Source: Dyadobacter sp. NIV53
GTDB taxonomy: Bacteria; Bacteroidota; Bacteroidia; Cytophagales; Spirosomataceae
Assembly: GCF_019711195.1 (NCBI RefSeq)
Contig: NZ_CP081299.1
Location: forward strand, 4,314,001-4,378,000
Length of the DNA stretch: 64,000 nucleotides
Direction of reading: 5' to 3'
A model generated the notes under the pieces. It searched no databases and was not told the origin of the DNA. It was given only the letters and a program-made list of their open reading frames with translations. Below are positions 17,599 through 25,801 of the stretch, piece by piece (within the stretch, counting starts at the first letter, position 1; each line of letters opens with the position of its first letter). Made by a program: the position numbers and the translations under genes.

Positions 17599-18169
17599 TG
17601 GCTTAATAGCAAGAAGAGGCAGAGGATATGGTGATCTTGATCTAGAAAATCAATTCGACTTCGATTATTTACTTTGTGACGATTTAAATGGAGAACTTGG
17701 TGACTTCATCGCTCTAAATTCCGTCACTAAAAAAGTTGTGTTCATTCATGCGAAGGCGAAAGATGCGAAGCTCTCTGCAACTGCCTTCACTGAAATCTGC
17801 GGACAAGCAACTAAAAACCTCGACTACCTTACTCCATACTTTGAGAAAAATCCGACAAACAATATAAACAAATGGAAAAAACCTTGGAGTGTAAGTAAAG
17901 TCGGAACAATTTCAAACCGAATGATCGTTGGAAGCGCAACACCAAAAAAATTGTGGGATAAATACAATGCCATAATTTCTAATCCGTCGGCCACGAGGGA
18001 GGTTTGGCTTTTTGTGGGAAATATGTTTGATTATGATGCATTTAAAAAGGAGCTTAACAAGGCCAAAATAGAAGATGTTAAGCCTGAGATTATCCAGCTT
18101 GTGTATCTTCTTAGATCAACCTGGAATAGCGTTTCCTCGGTCGGTGCGCAACTCAAAATATTTTGTTGA
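17599..18169 (+). pseudogene. Severed C-terminal part of the helicase gene, nuclease-like
   Basis: 189 codons continue the helicase frame directly after the insertion sequence. There is no native start, although a GTG at 17738 opens a shorter frame. The stretch FDFDYLLCDDLNGELGDFIAL followed by KKVVFIHAKAK resembles a PD-(D/E)xK-type core with the usual ExK replaced by HAK; this reading is inference. If so, the insertion split a helicase-nuclease at the domain border. A truncated peptide might be made from GTG, but activity without the ATPase half is unlikely. Confidence 0.7.
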
Positions 18170-18596
18170 TTTTATTATAATGTTAAACTGAATGTCTAAT
18201 TTTATCATAAACCTTGGAACAAATAATAACCTTTTAAAACTATAAGGTACTAGTTGGTTCTTTTAATTAAAACTCCCCATCAAGGATGTTTGGATCGAAG
18301 GTAATCAAATCGATAAGTTCTGTTTAAACTGCTGCAAATAGGAAATATTGATCGCTTGTTTCTCAACGTCATGAAAATTCAGTTCTATTTCTTTGTCGTG
18401 AGAAAACTGTAATCGGCTTAGCAATTATGTTGATGCTTGCAATTTGTTTGTAAAGTCCATTCTTAATGGTCTCCCTTCTGATAAATTGAACTTACTCAAT
18501 TAGTTTTCCCTGCTTATCCGAGAAACTAGGCACTAAATTGCATCTGAGGCAGATGACTGGAAGAACGAAAAAGTAAACCCTTAAACTGAATCAATA
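18170..18596. other. Gene-free AT-rich gap of 427 bases
   Basis: No open frame, RNA gene or clear repeat was found. It probably holds the terminator of the helicase gene and the promoter of the next gene, but no clear stem or promoter match stands out. Confidence 0.5.
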
Positions 18597-19268
18597 ATGG
18601 AAGCTGGCAGAGAAGTGAACATCACTAATGTAAAAACACACATAGCAGAGATTATCATCAATTTTAATTTTACTGAACAGAGGATCAATGAAATTATTGA
18701 AGAGTACATAGATTCGAGAGCAGAATATTTTATTAATAATATTTTGCTCAGTAGTCTAATTTTAAATGTTGGTGCAAAAGTGAAAATTCTAAATTACATA
18801 GTAGTAACAGAAGCAATCGACCTCCCAAAGGAATGGATGAACCCATTTCACATGTTAATGAAGAATAGAAATCTAATTGCTCATTCTGACAACTTGCTAG
18901 CATTTGATCAAGACCTCGAGGATCTTGAATTTGTTTATAATAACGAGACGGGCGAGGCAGATCCATCACCAACTTGGATTGAAGTTCCACCTTACATCCC
19001 AATATTTGACAAAGGCAAAGTGAACTACGTCGAAATTTCTATGATACTGGATGAATTTGATAAATACTATGCGAGAGTTGATGAATCCCTGAAAATCATT
19101 TTAGACACCGTCTCCAGACGTCACGCGAAACCATTTCCCGATGCTAAATTTGGACCTAAAAAGAATCCTAAGCGATTCCAAGGGCCTTCCTCAGAGGCAG
19201 AGGAGGCGCTAGATTTAGACGATTTTAAAAAAGAAAATAGGGGCCATGAAGAATCCGAACCATTATAA
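18597..19268 (+). CDS. HEPN-motif protein, function unknown
   Basis: 223 residues, mainly helical in the first 150. Arg91-Asn-Leu-Ile-Ala-His96 (in MLMKNRNLIAHSDN) matches the RNx3-4H signature of HEPN domains, which in many toxins and defence proteins forms a metal-free RNase site. The C-terminal 45 residues are charged and probably disordered (EAEEALDLDDFKKENRGHEE). It lies 427 bases after the broken helicase gene on the same strand. HEPN proteins are common partners of nucleic acid-directed ATPases, so a link is possible but not shown. A non-catalytic HEPN-like fold is the alternative. Confidence 0.6.
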   Translation: MEAGREVNITNVKTHIAEIIINFNFTEQRINEIIEEYIDSRAEYFINNILLSSLILNVGAKVKILNYIVVTEAIDLPKEWMNPFHMLMKNRNLIAHSDNLLAFDQDLEDLEFVYNNETGEADPSPTWIEVPPYIPIFDKGKVNYVEISMILDEFDKYYARVDESLKIILDTVSRRHAKPFPDAKFGPKKNPKRFQGPSSEAEEALDLDDFKKENRGHEESEPL

Positions 19269-19635
19269 ATAGTTGAAAATACCACCAAATTGGATTGAAC
19301 TCATTTCTGCTCCGTGGTCTGTATTTGTACCCTCTAGTCTGTATCCGAAATATCTATAAGATTCCATGGCTCGTGCCTTCACGATACTGTAGCCAATGCT
19401 ACCACGTCTTGCCAAATCACCCAAACTTATGTACACCGCCCAACCTTTTTTTGCCGGAGCCGTGGAATAGTCAGGGACTCTATTTCGGACACTTGGCTGC
19501 TGGTATAGTAAAGTAATTGCTATGGCAAAAGTACTATAATTCGTAAGTAAAGTACAGATTTTAAAGTGTACTGCAAATCTTCGTATATTTAAGAATTGTA
19601 GATAATCTTTTGGTACAAATAAAGAAAGGCAGAAA
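19269..19635. other. Gap of 367 bases with a possible decayed gene fragment on the minus strand
   Basis: A minus-strand frame ending at 19263 has protein-like composition over about 90 codons (19270-19540), but has no convincing start and no family I recognise. The last 100 bases are AT-rich and should hold the promoter of the Crp-type regulator. Confidence 0.35.
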
Positions 19636-20217
19636 ATGCAGGACTTACTATTTGACTTTATATCAAAATATGTTTCTTTGACAGAAGATGAAAAGAATAT
19701 CATCATCTCTTTGAACACTTTTCGGACTATCAAAAAAGGTACGATTCTTTTAAGAGAAGGACAAAATTCTAATGAATCATATTTTGTAATGAAAGGTGGT
19801 ATCCGGACTTATTACATGATTGACGGAGAAGAAAAAACAACCGCGTTCTATACAGAAATGGAAGCTTTGACACCGCATTGTGTTGTCAATAAAGCACCTT
19901 CCGAATATTACATTTCTTGTATTGAAGACTCAATCATTACCGTTTCGACTCCTGAAATGGAAGTGGAGGTTTTTAATAAATTCCCAAAATTCGAATCCAT
20001 GTGCAGGGTTTTATCGGAAGAGATTTTAGTTAAACAGCAAATCAATTTTGACGAGTTTAAGACGTCTTCGCCTGAACAACGATACCTGAATTTATTGCAA
20101 TCACGACCAGACCTTATTCAGCGTGTGCCACAGCATCAGTTAGCGAGCTATTTAGGTATCAAACCCGAATCTTTAAGCAGGTTAAGAGCAAGGATCATAG
20201 AGAAAAATAAAGGGTAA
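19636..20217 (+). CDS. Crp/Fnr-family transcriptional regulator
   Basis: 193 residues. The N-terminal half is a cyclic nucleotide-binding beta-roll (KKGTILLREGQNSNESYFVMKGGIRTYYMIDGEEKTTAFY). The C-terminal HTH is RVPQHQLASYLGIKPESLSRLRARI. This short form is frequent in Bacteroidota. The residues that hold cAMP in Crp are not conserved, so the ligand is unknown. It is followed after 85 bases by an exported outer-membrane-like protein on the same strand, a frequent neighbour arrangement. Confidence 0.88.
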   Translation: MQDLLFDFISKYVSLTEDEKNIIISLNTFRTIKKGTILLREGQNSNESYFVMKGGIRTYYMIDGEEKTTAFYTEMEALTPHCVVNKAPSEYYISCIEDSIITVSTPEMEVEVFNKFPKFESMCRVLSEEILVKQQINFDEFKTSSPEQRYLNLLQSRPDLIQRVPQHQLASYLGIKPESLSRLRARIIEKNKG

Positions 20218-20302
20218 GGTTCATTTCTTAACTTAAGTCAACGAGTTACGGCATCCCGCCAATCTACCTTTGCATGATCGTCTAACAACAAATCGTATTG
20301 AT

Positions 20303-20926
20303 ATGCAAAGGATAATTTTATTGTTCGCTTTGGCCTTAATCATGGCAGGCACGCTACAAGTTAAAGCTCAATATGCCAAACAAGATAGTACTTATAAAAA
20401 GTTTTTTGTAGGCAGTACCTTATTTATGCTGGCTAATTTAGTACCTGATAACAATAAGCCTGAAATGGTTTATTTGAACTTGGGGTATCGCATTACGGGA
20501 AAGGATGCAATTTCACTCGAATTTAAAACCTGGAAATATGCCTGGCCAATTGGCATTCCTTTTGGAAAATCATTTGAAGCAGAAGGAGAAGGGTTTCCAG
20601 GTTATATTCGTGAACACGGCGTTTCAGTTTCTTATTACAGGTTTTTATGGAAAGGTCTTTTTGCCCAGGTTGACGTGATGCCTGCTTTTCAAACTTTTGT
20701 AAATGAAAACGGCAAGAAGATTGACAATGGCTTTCAAATCTTTAACACGTATTCCGTTGGTTATCACATTAAACTTTTCAAGGACAGGTTTTTTATACAA
20801 CCTTCAATAGCCATAACGCATCGCCCCTATCAATCAAAAATGCCTGATTCGTTTAAACAGGTTGACGATAGATGGTCAAGATTCTTCTTCGGGCAGCCGG
20901 GCTTGCATTTTGGGTTTAATTTCTAG
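20303..20926 (+). CDS. Exported beta-barrel-like protein, function unknown
   Basis: 207 residues from the ATG at 20303, which places the signal peptide (MQRIILLFALALIMAGTLQVKAQ) at the N terminus; the frame is open further upstream but that extension is not signal-like. The mature part alternates polar and aromatic residues and ends GLHFGFNF, with the terminal Phe typical of outer membrane barrels. It resembles small Bacteroidota porin-type proteins found next to Crp/Fnr regulators. No catalytic motif is visible. Confidence 0.65.
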   Translation: MQRIILLFALALIMAGTLQVKAQYAKQDSTYKKFFVGSTLFMLANLVPDNNKPEMVYLNLGYRITGKDAISLEFKTWKYAWPIGIPFGKSFEAEGEGFPGYIREHGVSVSYYRFLWKGLFAQVDVMPAFQTFVNENGKKIDNGFQIFNTYSVGYHIKLFKDRFFIQPSIAITHRPYQSKMPDSFKQVDDRWSRFFFGQPGLHFGFNF

Positions 20927-20964
20927 TAATGCGGAGGTTACTCCAATCCAAAATATTTCCGCAA

Positions 20965-21562
20965 ATGGACAAATCAAACGGTTACGAGAATCACGCCACA
21001 ACATTCATTCGCTGTCGCTCCAAGGGCGTCGATGGAGTCGGTGCGGCATCCGTTCGGAACTGGGCGAGGTCACTACCTTCAAATGCGAGAGTTTTGGATA
21101 TAGGCTGTGGTACAGGCGATCCGATTTCAGAAGGCATTGGTAAATGAAGGTTTGACGGTTTATGGGATTGATGCGTCGCCTTCGATGATTCAAGGTTTCA
21201 GGCAGAACTTTCCAAATATTCCCGTCGCCTGTGAAGCCGCAGAAGATTCCTCATTTTTTAATCGGCAGTTCGATGCCATCATTGCCTGGGGGTTACTGTT
21301 CCTTTTGCCCGTAGAAACTCAGGAAATTGTGCTCCAAAAAATGGCAAATGCGCTGTACGCCGGCGGAAAGCTGTTATTTACGGCTCCTGCTCGAAAAATG
21401 AAATGGGAAGATGCCATTACGGAAATTGAATCGATTTCGCTTGGCGCGGAGAGGTACAAAGATTTACTGGTTGCATCGGGACTCTCGCTCATTGAGGAGT
21501 TTGAGGATGAGGGGGAGAATCATTACTATCATGCGGTCAAGGTAGGGCGCCCGTTAATCTAG
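20965..21562 (+). pseudogene. Class I SAM-dependent methyltransferase, frameshifted
   Basis: The start MDKSNGYENHATTFI and SAM motif I (VLDIGCGTGDPIS) are in one frame up to about 21130. KALVNEGLTVYGIDASPSMI and the rest, through to the stop at 21562, are in the next frame. The break is at GAAGGCA (21130-21136): one G too many compared with the expected GAAGCA. The repaired protein would be 198 residues, normal for this family. The substrate is unknown. Either a mutation or a sequencing indel explains it. A 50-base piece of this gene is repeated at 25676-25735. Confidence 0.75.
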
Positions 21563-21565
21563 TTT

Positions 21566-21802
21566 TAAAACCACACCACGTAGCTGCTAGTTTGGATAGT
21601 TTACCGGTTTTAACGATTTTAAGATCAAATAGTTACAATACGGGCGTTCGTTTTTTGTAACGGCTCAGCAGTTAACAATCCATTATCAACGATTCTTTGT
21701 CCTAATCCCTTATTCAGCCTAAGACCGTTACAAACGGTCCGATATCCAAGGTACGCAGTGTTCAAGGAACGCACAACGGAGGCATTTGTGTAAAAAAATG
21801 CC
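21566..21802. repeat. Dispersed two-hairpin repeat, copy B (longest)
   Basis: It begins with a segment related to those at 24858 and 25556 (TAGCTGCTAGTTTGGATAGTTT). Then comes the perfect hairpin GACCGTTACAAACGGTC (21723-21739) and the block GTACGCAGTGTTCAAGGAACG. A further stem GGCATTT/AAATGCC at 21781-21802 follows. It fills most of the gap after the methyltransferase gene. Confidence 0.65.
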
Positions 21803-21845
21803 ATACTTACTCGCCACATTATGGTCATCCACTTAAATCCAATCC

Positions 21846-21914
21846 TATATTACGCCAAATCATACATTTATCATTTAGTTTTGGCGTAATATAAAATCTT
21901 ATATTACGCCAAAA
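21846..21914. promoter_or_regulatory. Three copies of TATATTACGCCAAA before the AAA ATPase gene
   Basis: The 14-mer occurs at 21846-21859, inverted at 21880-21893, and again direct at 21900-21913. The first two form a perfect long inverted repeat. The third ends 40 bases before the ATPase start. This looks like an operator for a dimeric repressor, or the promoter-proximal end of a mobile piece. No regulator gene is adjacent, so autoregulation by the ATPase is only a guess. Confidence 0.55.
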
Positions 21915-21953
21915 ATACAAATTTCCTTATCTTCGTTTCTGAAAAAATGAACA

Positions 21954-23387
21954 ATGGAGGAAATTATTGGAAGAGCCCGGGAAAAAATCTTATTGCAAAA
22001 GATTGAAAAATCTTCTGATGCCGAGTTGGTCGCAGTATATGGACGACGAAGAGTAGGTAAAACTTTCTTAATAAGAAATGGCTTTAGCAAAGCATTGTCT
22101 TTCGAATTTTCAGGCATCCACAATGCTAGCCTGAGCCAGCAACTTGAAAATTTCAGCATCGCACTCACTCATTCTTCCAAAGGACTACCAGTAGCCAAAC
22201 CGGAAAGCTGGTTAAGGGCTTTTGAAATGCTTAAACAACTTCTTGATCCATTATTGATCAGGGACAGAACTATAGTATTCTTCGATGAATTCCCATGGAT
22301 TGATACGCCCCGCTCAGGTTTTTTGCCTGCATTCGAAAATTTTTGGAACAGCTGGGCCTCTCAGCAGAAAAACCTGGTCACAATCATCTGTGGTTCCGCA
22401 GCTTCCTGGATGATAAAAAAAGTCATCAACAACCGTGGAGGATTACACAATCGGGTAACCAGGCGCATAAGACTTCTTCCCTTTACTGTCGGGGAAACAT
22501 CCGCATATCTAAGACAACGGAATGTAAAACTTGATAAATACCAGCTATTGCAGCTCTACATGGCAATGGGAGGTATACCACAGTATCTCAAGGAGGTTGA
22601 ATTAGGCGACAGTGCTGCCCAGACCATAGACAGGTTATGTTTTACGAAGGACGGATTCTTGGTCGATGAGTTTAAAAATCTATATCATTCTCTATTCGAT
22701 AGCGCTCAGAATCACATTGATATCGTACGCGCCCTGGCTAAAAAGGGGAAAGGAATGACACGAAATGAAATAATTGACGTATGTAAGCTTACCTCTGGCG
22801 GCTATTCCACCCAGTTGCTCAATGAACTGATTGAATCAGGTTTTATAAGCTCATATATTCCTTTTGGAAAAGCCAGCAAGGATGCTTTATATAAGCTTAC
22901 AGATGAATATTCATTATTTTACCTGAAATTCATAGAAGGGAGCAAAGCCATGGGTAGTGGTACCTGGCTCAGGTTAGCTAGTGGCAGTTCCTGGAAAAGT
23001 TGGAGCGGAAATGCATTTGAGAGTATTTATATGAAGCATATTTCTCAAATCAAGAGAGCGATTGGTATCCATGATGTTTACACAGAAGTTTCCGTATGGC
23101 GCTATCAACCAAGAGACAGAACAGGAAAAGGTGCTCAAATCGATTTACTGATCGATAGAAATGATTCTTGTATAAACGTCTGTGAGATGAAGTTCTCAGC
23201 ATCCGCGTTCGAAATTACGAAAGCATATGCGACAGAGCTGGCAAGTAAACTCGAGGTTTTCCGAGATCACACAAAGACAAGGAAGACACTTTTTCTTACA
23301 ATGCTAACTACCTACGGCGTAAAAAATAACAACACCTATCCCGGCCTGGTACAAAAAGAGTTGACTATGGATGCTCTGTTTGACTAG
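21954..23387 (+). CDS. AAA ATPase of the ATPase_2/DUF234 type with a C-terminal nuclease-like domain
   Basis: 477 residues. Walker A is GRRRVGKT (residues 30-37) and Walker B is TIVFFDEFPWI. After the ATPase (to about 240) comes a winged-helix region (KKGKGMTRNEIIDVCKLTSGGYSTQLLNELIESGFI). The C-terminal part contains QIDLLIDR and INVCEMKFS, an Asp plus Glu-x-Lys pattern like PD-(D/E)xK nucleases. This family is widespread and often multi-copy in Bacteroidota and archaea; its biological role is unsettled, with links to genome islands and conflict systems. It sits between two dispersed repeats with no partner gene. Confidence 0.85.
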   Translation: MEEIIGRAREKILLQKIEKSSDAELVAVYGRRRVGKTFLIRNGFSKALSFEFSGIHNASLSQQLENFSIALTHSSKGLPVAKPESWLRAFEMLKQLLDPLLIRDRTIVFFDEFPWIDTPRSGFLPAFENFWNSWASQQKNLVTIICGSAASWMIKKVINNRGGLHNRVTRRIRLLPFTVGETSAYLRQRNVKLDKYQLLQLYMAMGGIPQYLKEVELGDSAAQTIDRLCFTKDGFLVDEFKNLYHSLFDSAQNHIDIVRALAKKGKGMTRNEIIDVCKLTSGGYSTQLLNELIESGFISSYIPFGKASKDALYKLTDEYSLFYLKFIEGSKAMGSGTWLRLASGSSWKSWSGNAFESIYMKHISQIKRAIGIHDVYTEVSVWRYQPRDRTGKGAQIDLLIDRNDSCINVCEMKFSASAFEITKAYATELASKLEVFRDHTKTRKTLFLTMLTTYGVKNNNTYPGLVQKELTMDALFD

Positions 23388-23482
23388 ATTCCAGATCCAA
23401 CAAAGTTCTAAGCTGTTTTATTTTGAAGTATTTTAGGTTTCCCAAAATGCTACAAGCTGTTCTATTTGTTGATTCTGTTCTC

Positions 23483-23545
23483 GGCCGTTACAAACGGTCT
23501 TTTACACAAAGTGCGCAGTGTTAAACAACACTACGGCAAGGGGTT
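23483..23545. repeat. Dispersed two-hairpin repeat, copy C
   Basis: GGCCGTTACAAACGGTC (23483-23499) is followed by GTGCGCAGTGTT-AAAC-AACACTACGG, a second hairpin. The order and spacing match copies A and B. It lies in the 290-base gap after the AAA ATPase gene, which holds nothing else that I can support. Confidence 0.65.
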
Positions 23546-23677
23546 TGTAATGGTTTACAATTTAGGAAGAAAGTCCCTAGACGAAGTTAATGTCCTCAAC
23601 GTCGGGATCAGCAAAAACCTAGCTAAAATTTAAGGGCCATTTTCGGATAGTATCAAGCCAGTGTTCTCCTCATAATA

Positions 23678-24013
23678 GTGATCCTGGTAATTGCTTATTT
23701 TGCCATCCTTTTCAGAAAATGGAAAGATAATGTAAAGGGCCGTGACTGGTATGATATAGAATGGTATATCAGAAAAGGCGTTACAATAAACCTCAAACAC
23801 TTCGCGCTACGTGCAAAAGATAGCGGCGATTGGGACCAGGAGAATATTAGCGAAGTTGAGTTCCGGGAACTACTGAATGTGAAAATTGAAGCAGTTAATT
23901 TCCAGTGGATCAAAGATAACATCCGGCGATTTATACCGGATGCCAGCGTTTTGGATATTTGGAGTCCGCAGTATTTTCGGGATTTGACTGCGAAACTGAA
24001 AGTCGGCCATTGA
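23678..24013 (+). pseudogene. C-terminal remnant of an AbiEii/AbiGii nucleotidyltransferase toxin
   Basis: 111 codons from a GTG with no proper start. The segment ILFRKWKDNVKGRDWYDIEWY, and the following helices to FIPD, match the C-terminal half of AbiEii-type toxins of type IV toxin-antitoxin pairs. The nucleotidyltransferase half (the GS and DxD motifs) is missing, and no AbiEi antitoxin gene lies upstream. The 5' part was presumably lost in a rearrangement near repeat copy C. It cannot be an active toxin. Confidence 0.6.
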
Positions 24014-24145
24014 AGTGGCAAATTTTACTTAAAGTATCATAGTAAAACTTAATTATTTTATTATATATAAAATTTATTTATATATTTGAAAAGATGTTGT
24101 CATTCACGCCAGCTTCTAATCATCGCAAATTAATCTTTTCATGGA

Positions 24146-24745
24146 ATGGGCAGTAAAACTATAAGTGTATTCTTTCTTCTAGAGATGATCTGGTCATTGT
24201 CCAACTGTTCGGATATCAAAAACGCATATCAATGGGAAGATGTCACCATCGACGCAGACCTTTCCAAAGACTTGATTTATAAACAACTTGACAAGGAAAA
24301 AGAGATATTTTCAATGTTTGAGGAACAAGATTCACTCACAAGAAGGACAAGTGATGTTTCATATTTCTCAGGTAAAAAAATTGACCTGAGTCACACACGA
24401 TATGCAAAGTATAATAATTGCAGAGCTTATTATTATAATCCGGATACACTGTCAATTAACATCGGATTTGGCGACGGTTATAGCGGACGCGGCTTTATTA
24501 TCGACTACATAGATAAAAAATTTCATACGCAAGCATACCATTCCACGGATGTCATTATAGTAGGAGAGGTAAAGCCAACACACAAAATAGTTTATCAAAA
24601 ACTAACTCTGGATAAGGCAGATTATGCGGTTGGGGATAGTTTATTTGGAAAAGTAGAATTCAAGTCGATGGAACAGGGCGGGGAAGGAGAGAAGACTGAG
24701 CATTTTGGGAAAGGTAGTTTTAGAACAAAAATTTCCAAATTTTAA
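24146..24745 (+). CDS. Putative lipoprotein, function unknown
   Basis: 199 residues. The N terminus MGSKTISVFFLLEMIWSLSNC looks like a lipoprotein signal with Cys21 as lipidation site, although the hydrophobic part is interrupted by Glu. The rest is mixed polar with many Tyr and no family I recognise. The C terminus (GKGSFRTKISKF) is not unusual. It is isolated between gene fragments and repeats and its codon use is AT-rich, so it is likely an accessory gene. Confidence 0.55.
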   Translation: MGSKTISVFFLLEMIWSLSNCSDIKNAYQWEDVTIDADLSKDLIYKQLDKEKEIFSMFEEQDSLTRRTSDVSYFSGKKIDLSHTRYAKYNNCRAYYYNPDTLSINIGFGDGYSGRGFIIDYIDKKFHTQAYHSTDVIIVGEVKPTHKIVYQKLTLDKADYAVGDSLFGKVEFKSMEQGGEGEKTEHFGKGSFRTKISKF

Positions 24746-24857
24746 AACGAAGAATTGCTCCTCGGCTGAAGCCATGCTCGATTGCGCGGCCCGTGTCTTC
24801 ACTGGACTAATGGTTAAATAAGTAGCGAGCAAATATTTGAATTAAAAATGCGGTTAT

Positions 24858-24938
24858 TCATAGTTTGAAAATCGTGGCGCTTCAGCTGCTAATTCGGATA
24901 GTTTTCCTTTCGTTTGTGAGAACACAAACGAGGCGCTA
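24858..24938. repeat. Dispersed repeat, copy E, with a REP-like hairpin
   Basis: AGTTTGAAAATCGTGGCGC and CTGCTAATTCGGATAGTTTT are related to the starts of repeat copies B and D. Directly after comes CGTTTGTG-AGAA-CACAAACG (24911-24930), a perfect 8-bp stem that recurs at 49387-49406 beside a RAYT transposase remnant. The remainder of 24746-25095 shows no gene that I can support. Confidence 0.6.
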
Positions 24939-25095
24939 AGTAATCTCTTTGCGTATCATATATCGATTTTGATACCCTTTTAGCAACTCCAATATCATCG
25001 ATGTTACTACCGCCTGTTATTATTAGCAATGCGAATCCTACTGCTTTCATAGTTTCTGGGTATCAATCAATTTAGCTGCGAGATAATACCTACCG

Positions 25096-25347
25096 TTATT
25101 GCGGGATCATCCTAATGCGGACCGGTCCCTTGATATTCTCAACATCGACAGGTATTCCTTTTTGAGTTATTACTACACTGCCCTCATTATGCAAATCAAT
25201 AGCTACTTCGAGTACATCTTTCATATGCTTACGCCAGCCGTCAGGAAATAGCTGGCGTGCAATTTCAGAAGGACACGTACTCTTCTCTGCGCCACGATGA
25301 ATGGCAATAGATAGGATTGTTGCTGCTATTTTCTCGTAATGCTGCAT
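25096..25347 (-). CDS. DUF3253 small protein
   Basis: 83 residues. The family features are clear: an ILSIAIHRGAEKSTCPSEIARQL helix with the TCPSE word, DGWRKHM, and GSVVITQKGIPVDVENIKGPVRIRM. The predicted winged-helix shape suggests a role in binding nucleic acid, but no function is established for DUF3253. The gene ends exactly with the conserved R-I-R-M-I-P block, so it is complete. Confidence 0.8.
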   Translation of the reverse strand: MQHYEKIAATILSIAIHRGAEKSTCPSEIARQLFPDGWRKHMKDVLEVAIDLHNEGSVVITQKGIPVDVENIKGPVRIRMIPQ

Positions 25348-25392
25348 GTGTATGCAAATGGAATCCCTAACTTTTAATCATTATAACGTAAC

Positions 25393-25556
25393 TTACTTCG
25401 CCAATTGCAAATCCGCTATACTCTTGATCCGATTCCGCTCCAAAAAAGCATCAATAGTCTCAAAATGCTCAATCACGCGTTTGTCTTTGAACTCAAAAAC
25501 CTTTTGGGATAAACCTTGTAAAAAATCACGATCGTGGGAAACCAGCACTATTCGTA
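25393..25556 (-). pseudogene. Displaced 3' end of the ABC-F ATPase gene
   Basis: About 165 bases repeat, in the same orientation, the last 52 codons of the ABC-F gene at 27448-27612 with roughly 10 percent differences. The stop and the FVSHDRDFLQGLSQKVFEFKD-type coding are recognisable. It has no start. Together with the intact end at 27448 it forms a direct repeat bracketing hipBA and the fragments next to it. Confidence 0.85.
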
Positions 25557-25670
25557 GTTTAAAAACCGCGCCGCTTAGGCTGCGAATTTGGATACCTTAT
25601 CGTTTTTAAGAATCCATTATTAACGATCCGGGTCTCAGCTTAAGACAATTACAAACCGTCCAATATACGA
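25556..25670. repeat. Dispersed two-hairpin repeat, copy D (truncated)
   Basis: It starts TAGTTTAAAAACCGCGCCGC, then runs through TTTGGATACCTTATCGTTTTTAAG to TAAGACAATTACAAACCGTCC, and breaks off within the region that should be the second hairpin. Copy B shows the same order with longer spacers. Confidence 0.55.
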
Positions 25671-25675
25671 GTTAA

Positions 25676-25735
25676 ACGGAAAGCTGTTATTTATGGCTCC
25701 TTCTCAAAAATTGAAATGGAAAGATGTCTTGCTCA
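25676..25735 (+). pseudogene. Fragment of the SAM methyltransferase gene
   Basis: About 55 bases match 21362-21415 of the methyltransferase gene (GGAAAGCTGTTATTTATGGC and onward) with several substitutions. It is cut off on both sides and abuts the truncated repeat copy D. It encodes nothing useful by itself. Confidence 0.65.
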
Positions 25736-25801
25736 AAAGGTCTAACTTAAATCTCATACTAAGAGGAACGAATTTCTTGATTGCTGGCCAGATCGCCGGG
25801 T

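Noticed and set aside
19263..19733. Minus-strand frame of 156 codons
   Set aside because: It begins inside the Crp/Fnr gene on the other strand and has no recognisable family. At most its last 90 codons may be a decayed fragment.
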